A program made the position numbers and the translations under genes. From the NCBI GenBank assembly GCA_025464425.1, contig JAODGV010000019.1, positions 1-6,324 on the forward strand: a stretch of 6,324 nt of DNA, written 5' to 3'. Positions 1 to 5,419 of this stretch are shown here, one piece after another. The notes below the pieces were generated by a model. That model searched no databases. It was given only the letters and a program-made list of their open reading frames with translations, and had not been told where the DNA came from. Source of the DNA: Methanosarcinales archaeon. GTDB taxonomy: Archaea; Halobacteriota; Syntropharchaeia; Alkanophagales; Methanospirareceae. How positions within the stretch are numbered: the first letter of the stretch is position 1; each line of letters begins with the position of its first letter.

Positions 1-20
1 GCGAACAATAACAATTAGCC

Positions 21-29
21 CTATATATA
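21..29 (+). promoter_or_regulatory. Possible TATA box upstream of the GNAT gene
   Basis: The stretch ctatatata resembles an archaeal TATA box. Archaeal transcription usually begins about 26 bases beyond the box centre, here near base 51. That is downstream of both ATG candidates (30 and 39) and just before an in-frame GTG at 54. Either this is not the working promoter, or the gene is leaderless from GTG 54. Only 20 bases lie to its left in the window, so an upstream promoter cannot be excluded. Confidence 0.3.
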
Positions 30-38
30 ATGTGTATC

Positions 39-485
39 ATGGCGAGCATAGAGGTGAGGCAAGCGGAAGAGGGGGATTTACGTGCTATAATAAAGCTGTG
101 GCAGCGTAATATAAAGACGATAAATACAGCTACCGATATCGCCAAATTATACCGTTATTTCGGCAGGTATTTCCTCATAGCCGTTGATAGAGAGTGTGGA
201 GCGGCTGTTGGCTTCGTCGCCGGCGCTGCTAAGGACGGGCATGCTCATATCTCAGGCATTGCTGTGGAGCGGAGATACAGGCGACAGGGGGTGGGTAGCT
301 CATTGATGAAGAATTTGCATGACATTTTCCAGAAAGACGGTTTCAAACGGATAACACTCGAAGTGCGAAAGAGCAACAGAGCTGCTATACTGTTCTATGA
401 GAGCCTGGGTTTCAAGCCCTGTTCTGTTATATGGGGTTATTACGCCGATGGTGAGGATGCAATAGTGTATGAGAAGGAGATTTGA
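39..485 (+). CDS. GNAT-family N-acetyltransferase, RimI/Ard1-like
   Basis: Predicted cytosolic acetyl-CoA-dependent N-acetyltransferase, most like the RimI/archaeal Ard1 group that acetylates protein N-termini; the substrate cannot be read from sequence. Numbering below is from an upstream ATG at 30. The acetyl-CoA loop RRQGVGSSL is at residues 84-92, preceded by the strand HISGIAVE. The second GNAT signature, N116 followed by LFYESLGFK, lies at 116-129. The C-terminal YYADGEDAIVYEKEI matches the RimI-type ending (YY-x-DGEDA). About 150 residues is normal for a single GNAT domain. The start is uncertain: ATG at 30 (MCIM...), ATG at 39 (MASIEVR..., chosen because the first GNAT strand follows directly), or GTG at 54. 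None has a Shine-Dalgarno sequence. The next gene begins 21 bases downstream on the same strand, so cotranscription is likely. The family call is firm; RimI function is inferred. Confidence 0.88.
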   Translation: MASIEVRQAEEGDLRAIIKLWQRNIKTINTATDIAKLYRYFGRYFLIAVDRECGAAVGFVAGAAKDGHAHISGIAVERRYRRQGVGSSLMKNLHDIFQKDGFKRITLEVRKSNRAAILFYESLGFKPCSVIWGYYADGEDAIVYEKEI

Positions 486-506
486 ATTGATAAATAAATT
501 AAACAG

Positions 507-2030
507 ATGAGAATCATACTGGTAACGGGCAGGAAGGCGGAAAGTATGGTCCGTGATGCTGTGAAGGATTCACCACATCGGTGTGAAGTGCTCGTTCAGA
601 ACATAGATATAGCGGCATTCTCAACTCCTGGCTCGATTCGAAGAGCGCTGGCGGAAGAGAGTGGTATAGACCGGTCAGATACAGACCTTATACTGGTATC
701 CGGGCTTTGCAAAGCGGACTTCTCGAACCTTGAGCGCGAATTGAATACGCCTGTCCGGCTGGGTCCGCGGAATGCATATGATCTTACCGAGGTACTGAAA
801 CATGCGGATAAGCTCGAATTCTCGGCTGATGTACCTGCCGATCTGCTGTTAGCAACGAAGATGAGAGAGGATGCCATGAAGGAATTACATGCACTGGAAA
901 GTGAAGCAAAATATAAATTCCGCATAAAAGCAGTGAAGATAGGTGGTAATGCGAGGATGAAAGTATGTGCCGAGCTTGTGGATGCCACACTTATGCCCGA
1001 AGATGCGATAAGGCGACGTATAGAGTATTACATCAAATGCGGTGCCGATATGGTGGATATCGGCATACACATGGGAGCGAGTCCAGAAGAGGTGATACGA
1101 GCGGTGAGAACAGCTCGTGAATTCCCCATACCTGTCTCGGTTGATACAATGAGCCCGGAGCTCTTACTCGCGGGTATCGAAGCAGGTGCTGATATGGTAC
1201 TCAGCCTCAACGGTGCGAATATTGCCGCAGTAGGTGATGCAATAGCAGGCGAAGGTATAGCTGCGGTTATCGTGCCTGATAGTGATAACGCCACCCTCCA
1301 CTCGCTGTTTACGAACATAAAGAAGGCACAGGATACGGGCATTGAACGCATAATAGCAGATCCGGTACTGGATGCCGCTGGATACGGTATAGGGGCATCA
1401 CTGCACAGGTATTATCTGTTCAGGCAGCGGGATAGGGATACACCGCTATTCTTCGGTGTGGGCAACGTCACGGAGCTTATAGACGCGGATTCCACGGGCG
1501 TGAATGCGGTTTTAGCGGGCATTGCTCACGATATAGGTGCCGATATACTCTTCACGCCGGAATACAGTGACAAGGCACGAGGTAGTGTGAAGGAACTCCG
1601 TGTGGCATCGGAGATGATGATGCTCGCGAAAGCACGTGGCAATCCACCAAAAGACCTCGGCATTGATCTACTCATATTGAAGGAGAAGAGGAGCAAGCCG
1701 GTACCGGGACTATCCGATAATGATGTTATAGAAGCAGAACCAGCGAGTAAATGGCGGCGTGACCCCTGTGGGTCGTTCAAGATAGCTATCGTGGAGATCG
1801 GTGGCAGACGTGTGATATGCGCCGAGCATAAGCCCTCGGGCAGGCGAATAACGGGCATAAATGCGAAGGAGATAATGGACACCATCCTGCGGTTGAATAT
1901 GGTCTCGTTACTGGAACATGCGGCGTACCTGAGCAGGGAATTGACGAAGGCTGAGCTCGCACTCCAGGTCGGGAGGAGTTATGAGCAGGACCAGCCTGTG
2001 TTTACATATAAGACCGGTGGTTATCGTTGA
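507..2030 (+). CDS. Archaeal dihydropteroate synthase-like protein, three domains
   Basis: Cytosolic protein of the archaeal dihydropteroate-synthase-related family (TIGR00284; relatives include M. jannaschii MJ0107), found in archaea without a bacterial-type FolP and usually linked to pterin or tetrahydromethanopterin metabolism. Its exact reaction is not settled to my knowledge. Three parts are visible. An N-terminal domain of about 110 residues resembles the DUF6513 region. A pterin-binding TIM barrel covers roughly 150-390, with DMVDIG at 181-186, SVDT at 211-214, LSLNG at 232-236, DPVLDAAGYG at 285-294 and GVGNVTELIDADSTGVNA at 317-334; this last part also recalls the CO dehydrogenase/acetyl-CoA synthase corrinoid subunits. 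A C-terminal DUF4346-like domain spans about 415-500 (DPCGSFKI, EHAAYLSRELTKAE, YEQDQ). At 507 residues it is full length. ATG 507 is the only sensible start, because an in-frame stop lies at 495-497. No Shine-Dalgarno sequence is seen. It probably shares a transcript with the acetyltransferase. Confidence 0.9.
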   Translation: MRIILVTGRKAESMVRDAVKDSPHRCEVLVQNIDIAAFSTPGSIRRALAEESGIDRSDTDLILVSGLCKADFSNLERELNTPVRLGPRNAYDLTEVLKHADKLEFSADVPADLLLATKMREDAMKELHALESEAKYKFRIKAVKIGGNARMKVCAELVDATLMPEDAIRRRIEYYIKCGADMVDIGIHMGASPEEVIRAVRTAREFPIPVSVDTMSPELLLAGIEAGADMVLSLNGANIAAVGDAIAGEGIAAVIVPDSDNATLHSLFTNIKKAQDTGIERIIADPVLDAAGYGIGASLHRYYLFRQRDRDTPLFFGVGNVTELIDADSTGVNAVLAGIAHDIGADILFTPEYSDKARGSVKELRVASEMMMLAKARGNPPKDLGIDLLILKEKRSKPVPGLSDNDVIEAEPASKWRRDPCGSFKIAIVEIGGRRVICAEHKPSGRRITGINAKEIMDTILRLNMVSLLEHAAYLSRELTKAELALQVGRSYEQDQPVFTYKTGGYR

Positions 2031-2039
2031 TGGTGATGG

Positions 2040-2059
2040 AGACACTTATAGACACTTAT
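2040..2059. repeat. Tandem 10-base direct repeat between convergent genes
   Basis: The unit agacacttat occurs twice in immediate succession (2040-2049 and 2050-2059), filling most of the 29-base gap between the stop codons of the pterin gene (plus) and coaBC (minus). No U-run preceded by a hairpin is visible on either strand, so no intrinsic terminator can be assigned. The transcripts probably overlap at their 3' ends. The repeat may be chance duplication. Confidence 0.6.
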
Positions 2060-3301
2060 TTATACCAGCCCTGCCAGCTCATCTATTATCTCCGCAGCTA
2101 TCATGCTCTTCATACCCTTGATATGCTTAACATGGTCGTCATCCCGCTTTATTATGAAGACTTCATTCTCTTCCGTACCCATACCACCTTTTGCAAGATC
2201 GTTTGCCACCACCATTACGAGATTATACTCCTCCAGCTTGTGCCTCGCTCGTTCTATCAATTCAGACTCGGTGACTTTCACCTCTGCCTTGAATCCAACG
2301 ATAGCCAGCTCAGGGAACTCGCGCCTCACCTCCGCTATCAGCTTCGGGGTGGGTACCAGCATGAGACTGACCCTGCCACCCGAGGGTAGCTTACCATCAT
2401 GCAGCTCAGGAATGGTGAAGTCAGCTATTGCAGCTGCTGATATCAGCACGTCGTATGCATTACCCGCTGCCCTGGCGCTACTCAGTTCGTTCATGCACGC
2501 ATCCACCATCTCCCTCGCAGTCTCAACCTTTATCTCTCTTATCCCTCTCAATTTCAGATCATCCCTTGTGTGCACGAGTGTGACGACCTCCGCACCCTGC
2601 CGGTATGCCTCCTTCGCAAGTTCTATACCCGTGCGACCGGAACTGCGGTTCGTCAGCACTCTTATAGAGTCTATCGGCTCTATCGTCGGTCCACCCGTGA
2701 TAAGCACGCGTTTGCCCCTGAGTTTACCTGCTGATAACTTACGCTCGATCTCGAGAATAATCTCGTCTGTGGATGCGATCTTAGCCAGCCCCTCCTCCAT
2801 CTTCGGCTCGAGCACGGTCACTCCCAGTTGCTTCAACTTCTTTATGTTCTCCTTCAGTACAGGACTGCGATATATCGTCTCATGCATCGCGGGCACCACA
2901 ATGATGGGTATCCTGGAGCCGAATGCGGTTGTTGCGAATGCGGTAACTGTGGTATCAGATACGCCAGTTGCGATCTTGCTGAGTGTATTAGCCGTGCATG
3001 GTGCGATAACATAGAGGTCTGCATAGCCCTCCATGCCCAGGAACTCCACATGCTCTATCTTGCCCATCAGTTTCGTTATTACTCCGTGCCCTGTGGCATA
3101 ATGCAATGTATAGGGATGAATAATCTCCATTGCCGCGGTACTCATCACGCCATACACGTCGGCACCGTACCTTATCAACTCACGTGCGAGCTCAACGACG
3201 CGAACAGCCGCGATAGAGCCCGTAACACCGAGTACTATCTTCTTACCCAGTAGCGATCGGCTCTTTGTTCCTCGGATACGGAGTGTAGGATGCTCTGGCA
3301 T
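2060..3301 (-). CDS. coaBC: Bifunctional phosphopantothenoylcysteine decarboxylase / phosphopantothenate-cysteine ligase
   Basis: Makes 4'-phosphopantetheine for coenzyme A in two steps: ligation of cysteine to 4'-phosphopantothenate (CoaB), then FMN-dependent decarboxylation (CoaC). The CoaC domain occupies about 20-185 with GVTGSIAA at 25-32, catalytic His84 in EHVEF, IAPCTANT at 99-106 and PAMHETIY at 137-144, where bacteria have PAMN. The CoaB domain follows from about 196 with GGPTIEPID (203-211), NRSSG (218-222), SAAIADF (288-294), a likely catalytic Lys304, GFKAE and VANDL (365-369). Length is 413 residues, normal for the fusion. The reading frame is open back to an ATG at 3352, but that extension lies inside the tRNA-Ala gene. 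ATG 3301 is therefore the start, 9 bases after the tRNA discriminator base and without a Shine-Dalgarno sequence. It is probably transcribed from the tRNA promoter. The bacterial LACG...GxGRM clamp is not visible, and the segment EEGLAKIAS occupies its place. Confidence 0.95.
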   Translation of the reverse strand: MPEHPTLRIRGTKSRSLLGKKIVLGVTGSIAAVRVVELARELIRYGADVYGVMSTAAMEIIHPYTLHYATGHGVITKLMGKIEHVEFLGMEGYADLYVIAPCTANTLSKIATGVSDTTVTAFATTAFGSRIPIIVVPAMHETIYRSPVLKENIKKLKQLGVTVLEPKMEEGLAKIASTDEIILEIERKLSAGKLRGKRVLITGGPTIEPIDSIRVLTNRSSGRTGIELAKEAYRQGAEVVTLVHTRDDLKLRGIREIKVETAREMVDACMNELSSARAAGNAYDVLISAAAIADFTIPELHDGKLPSGGRVSLMLVPTPKLIAEVRREFPELAIVGFKAEVKVTESELIERARHKLEEYNLVMVVANDLAKGGMGTEENEVFIIKRDDDHVKHIKGMKSMIAAEIIDELAGLV

Positions 3302-3310
3302 GTCGTGAGA

Positions 3311-3383
3311 TGGACCGGTCGGGATTTGAACCCGAGGCCTCTCGCACGCCAAGCGAGTGATCTTCCTGCTGATCTACCGGCCC
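3311..3383 (-). tRNA. tRNA-Ala (anticodon GGC)
   Basis: A complete cloverleaf of 73 nt including discriminator A73. The acceptor stem GGGCCGG pairs with CCGGTCC and contains G3:U70, the alanine identity pair. The D stem is GATC/GATC with A14, G15 and G18G19 in the loop. The anticodon stem CTCGC/GCGAG carries the loop TTGGCGT, giving anticodon GGC (codon GCC, and GCU by wobble). The T stem TCGGG/CCCGA carries loop TTCAAAT. No intron is present. CCA is not encoded (TCT follows), so a nucleotidyltransferase must add it. A TATA box lies about 30 bases upstream, and coaBC starts 9 bases downstream on the same strand. Confidence 0.97.
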
Positions 3384-3408
3384 TGATAAATAAACACACA
3401 TCAATTAC

Positions 3409-3417
3409 ATTTATAAG
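3409..3417 (-). promoter_or_regulatory. TATA box for tRNA-Ala (and probably coaBC)
   Basis: On the minus strand the sequence CTTATAAAT is centred about 30 bases upstream of the tRNA 5' end (3383). With the usual archaeal spacing of about 26 bases, transcription would begin near 3387, some four bases before the mature tRNA. This is the expected geometry for a single archaeal tRNA promoter. It sits in the 43-base gap after the NrdG-like gene. It is the only good promoter candidate for coaBC, whose own upstream region is occupied by the tRNA. Confidence 0.75.
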
Positions 3418-3426
3418 TGCAATGGG

Positions 3427-4209
3427 TTATTTATCGTTTGCAACCCCTGCGCTGGTGGCTCTGACCACCACCTCTTCACCGGTCTCACGTGTGCGTATCC
3501 TCACCTCCTTCACCGCGGCGGCGCGATAAGCAGCTTGTGCGAGCTCTTTCAGCTCATCATAGCTGAATACACTCGATTCCGTCAGCCCGGCATGCGGCGG
3601 TATGCGTTCAATCCTGCCCTGCTGAATGATGTAGGGGCAATCAGCAGCGCCGAGATCGCAAAGCTCCTTCACTATCTCTTTCACTTCCGCAGCGCCAACG
3701 AGATCCCTGAATACCGTTGTCACCAGTTCTAATTCGATATTTGCATGCAGACAGACTTCAAGGGTCTTACGCACACGTTCACTCGCATCTCTCACTTTCG
3801 TCAGGCGTTCGTAAAGGTCACCATTCAGTGGCATCTTGATGTCTAAAAATATCCTGTCAATCTCGGCATGTAGCGATTCCACACGCTCAGGATAGTACCC
3901 GTTCGTCTGCACGCCGACCATAAGCCCGCGCCCACGTGCGTATTTCGCAATTGCATCAATCACCTGCGGCTGCATGAATGGCTCACCGCCCGATAGCACC
4001 ACAGCATCAATGAAATCCTCGCTGGCTCGTATCGCATCCTCTATTACATCCATATCCTTATAATCATCGTCTTCCAGCAGGTTGTAATTCTGACAGTAGA
4101 TACAGCGTAACGGACATCGCCTCAGGAATATCACCATCGCCGCCTTACCTCGCCAGTCTATGGTGGAGAAATGTATGATACCGCCGAGATTCACTTTCGG
4201 TCTTTCCAT
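3427..4209 (-). CDS. Radical SAM activating enzyme, NrdG-like (anaerobic ribonucleotide reductase activase family)
   Basis: Predicted cytosolic radical SAM protein that reductively cleaves S-adenosylmethionine to install a glycyl radical, probably on a class III anaerobic ribonucleotide reductase. The closest family I recognise is the archaeal/bacterial NrdG2 type (TIGR02495). The cluster motif CxxxCxxC is at Cys32, Cys36 and Cys39 (CPLRCIYCQN), followed by the SAM-contacting SGGEP at 73-77, then QTNG at 101-104 and DIK at 123-125 on later barrel strands. The C-terminal part contains IIQQGRIERIP and ends in VKEVRIRTRETGEE, as expected for this subgroup. It has 260 residues and no extra cluster domain. 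ATG 4209 lies 8 bases after the M42 peptidase stop, so the two genes form an operon. No Shine-Dalgarno sequence is at usable distance. No partner reductase or other glycyl-radical enzyme is in the window, so the substrate is inferred from family only. Confidence 0.87.
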   Translation of the reverse strand: MERPKVNLGGIIHFSTIDWRGKAAMVIFLRRCPLRCIYCQNYNLLEDDDYKDMDVIEDAIRASEDFIDAVVLSGGEPFMQPQVIDAIAKYARGRGLMVGVQTNGYYPERVESLHAEIDRIFLDIKMPLNGDLYERLTKVRDASERVRKTLEVCLHANIELELVTTVFRDLVGAAEVKEIVKELCDLGAADCPYIIQQGRIERIPPHAGLTESSVFSYDELKELAQAAYRAAAVKEVRIRTRETGEEVVVRATSAGVANDK

Positions 4210-4217
4210 TTTAAGGA

Positions 4218-5267
4218 TCAGAAGTATTCTCCAACGTGCTCCAGCGCCCTCGCTATCAGTTCCGCAGACTTATCAATGTCTTTCAGGCTCAGTAGTTCAA
4301 CAGGCGAGTGGATATATCGCGTGGGTACGCCGATCACACCGGTGGGTATACCGCTTCTCGTGAGATGGATCGCAGTGGCATCGGTCGTACCACCTTCAGA
4401 AACACTCAACTGATACGGGATATCATATCTGGCTGCCGTGCCCTTCAACCATCGTAGCACAGAAGGTGGCGTTATTATACCACGCCCTGAAGCATCTGTG
4501 ATTGTGATCACCGGACCCTTATCCAGTTCCACAGTCGTATCCTTCTTCTCTATACCCGGATGCCCGCCCGCTATATCCGTATCAATAGCGAGAGCAACAT
4601 CGGGATTGAGCTCAAATGCCGACGTACGCGCACCTTTCAAACCCACCTCCTCCTGTACCGTGCCCACAGCATATACTTCAAACTCCGTATTCACCCGCCG
4701 CAGCGATTCTATCATCACAGCAACGCCGGAGCGATTATCAAATGCCTTGCACACAACACGGTCATTCACGAGTGATACGAAATGAGCATCAATTGTGATC
4801 GGTGTACCGATTCCAATACCAAGCTCTGTCAGCTCCTCTTCGTTTCGGGCACCCACATCTATGAACATATCTTCTATCTTGATCATCTTCTCCCGCTCCT
4901 CCTTCTTCATCCTGTGTGGCGGTTTCGAGCCTATTACTCCTGATACTGGCTTACCCCCCTCGGCATGCAGTACCACACGCTGGTTGAGCAGTGTCTGGTC
5001 AAACCAGCCACCAATGGGCGTGAAACGTAAGAAACCCTCAGATTCTATGTTCTTCACCATCAGTCCTATCTCATCAAGGTGCGCAGCTATCATAACCGAA
5101 GGTTTCTTACCCCCTTTCTTCGCTATCAGGTTGCCCAGCCGGTCGGTTCTGATCTCATCCACATAGCCCTTCAATTCCTCCTCCACTATCACCCTTATCG
5201 CACCTTCATAGCCTGAAATCCCGTGCGCCTCCGCTAATCTTGCCAGTAAGTCCTTTATTCCCCTCAT
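4218..5267 (-). CDS. M42 family metallo-aminopeptidase (TET/FrvX-like)
   Basis: Cytosolic di-metal aminopeptidase of family M42; archaeal members form dodecameric tetrahedral (TET) particles that trim peptides released by the proteasome. Numbered from a TTG at 5273, the metal ligands are His65 (AAHLDEIG), Asp179 (KAFDNRSG), Glu209, Asp231 (AIDTD) and His322 (RYIHSP). Asp67 and Glu208 (QEEVGLKG) are the catalytic pair, and spacings agree with TET enzymes. SEGGTTDA at 292-299 is also typical. At 349-351 residues it is full length with no signal peptide. ATG 5267 is chosen because a GAGG lies 7 bases upstream at 5275-5278; the alternative TTG 5273 would leave only one base after that GAGG. The specificity (general, leucyl, glutamyl or lysyl) cannot be told. 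Older databases call such proteins endoglucanase or cellulase, which is misleading. Its stop is 8 bases before the NrdG-like gene. Confidence 0.93.
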   Translation of the reverse strand: MRGIKDLLARLAEAHGISGYEGAIRVIVEEELKGYVDEIRTDRLGNLIAKKGGKKPSVMIAAHLDEIGLMVKNIESEGFLRFTPIGGWFDQTLLNQRVVLHAEGGKPVSGVIGSKPPHRMKKEEREKMIKIEDMFIDVGARNEEELTELGIGIGTPITIDAHFVSLVNDRVVCKAFDNRSGVAVMIESLRRVNTEFEVYAVGTVQEEVGLKGARTSAFELNPDVALAIDTDIAGGHPGIEKKDTTVELDKGPVITITDASGRGIITPPSVLRWLKGTAARYDIPYQLSVSEGGTTDATAIHLTRSGIPTGVIGVPTRYIHSPVELLSLKDIDKSAELIARALEHVGEYF

Positions 5268-5274
5268 CCTCAAT

Positions 5275-5278
5275 CCTC
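5275..5278 (-). promoter_or_regulatory. Shine-Dalgarno sequence deciding the M42 peptidase start
   Basis: GAGG on the minus strand is followed by seven bases and then ATG at 5267. This supports ATG 5267 over TTG 5273. A second GAGG touches the ATG directly (5268-5271) and is too close to act. Confidence 0.5.
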
Positions 5279-5307
5279 ATATATTTATAGGATGGGGGTA
5301 AATAAAG
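5279..5307. promoter_or_regulatory. AT-rich divergent promoter region between M42 peptidase and cation transporter
   Basis: Two AT-rich boxes lie between the divergent genes. TATATTTATA at 5280-5289 reads CTATAAATAT on the minus strand, a good TATA box in either direction; on the plus strand it predicts a transcript start near 5311. On the minus strand it would start transcription slightly inside the M42 gene (near 5260). The second box, CTTTATTTA (5307-5299 on the minus strand), fits better there, giving a start near 5277 and a ten-base leader. Box assignment is inference; the presence of a divergent promoter zone is more secure. Confidence 0.5.
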
Positions 5308-5310
5308 AAA

Positions 5311-5419
5311 GGGAGTATGGGAATCGCACTGTCTGATAGTGAAGCAGAAGCTAAGCCCCCGAATAGCATGGCGGGCATGGCTGTAACAATGCGCATAAAG
5401 GAGGGAGGTAGAGCGCGGT
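5311..5419 (+). other. Putative long 5' leader of the MgtE-like transporter gene
   Basis: About 109 bases separate the predicted transcript start from ATG 5420. The stretch contains a small hairpin (5327-5341, six pairs including one G-U, three-base loop), a direct repeat gaagc-a-gaagc (5341-5351), and gcatggc repeated at 5366-5372 and 5375-5381. An out-of-frame ORF opens at ATG 5317 and runs past the transporter start to 5562. None of these matches a riboswitch class I recognise. Leaders elsewhere in this window are short or absent, so this one stands out. No function is assigned. Confidence 0.3.
5400..5409 (+). promoter_or_regulatory. Strong Shine-Dalgarno sequence for the MgtE-like transporter
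   Basis: GGAGGGAGGT contains GGAGGT, fully complementary to the 16S rRNA 3' end core. It ends ten bases before ATG 5420. It is the strongest ribosome-binding site in the window and decides the start over ATGs at 5435 and 5450; a GGGGAG abuts the 5450 ATG with no spacing. Confidence 0.75.

Noticed and set aside
2027..2389. Plus-strand frame of 120 codons overlapping the end of the pterin gene
   Set aside because: Almost entirely antisense to the coaBC 3' end, His/Tyr/Leu-rich without family resemblance, no ribosome-binding site.
2103..3014. Long plus-strand open frame (303 codons) opposite coaBC
   Set aside because: It is the antisense shadow of coaBC, low-complexity Ser/Leu/Ile-rich, with no domain. 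CoaBC motifs on the minus strand are unmistakable.
3385..3397. T-rich run TGTTTATTTAT on the minus strand after the NrdG-like gene
   Set aside because: It could act as a weak U-rich terminator, but it lies downstream of the tRNA TATA box in the likely start region of the tRNA transcript. No hairpin precedes it.
5279..5380. Small minus-strand frame MPAMLFGGLASA... (34 codons) in the divergent gap
   Set aside because: Mildly hydrophobic, but it has no ribosome-binding site and no recognised family, and it would end at the promoter boxes. Too weak to call a gene.
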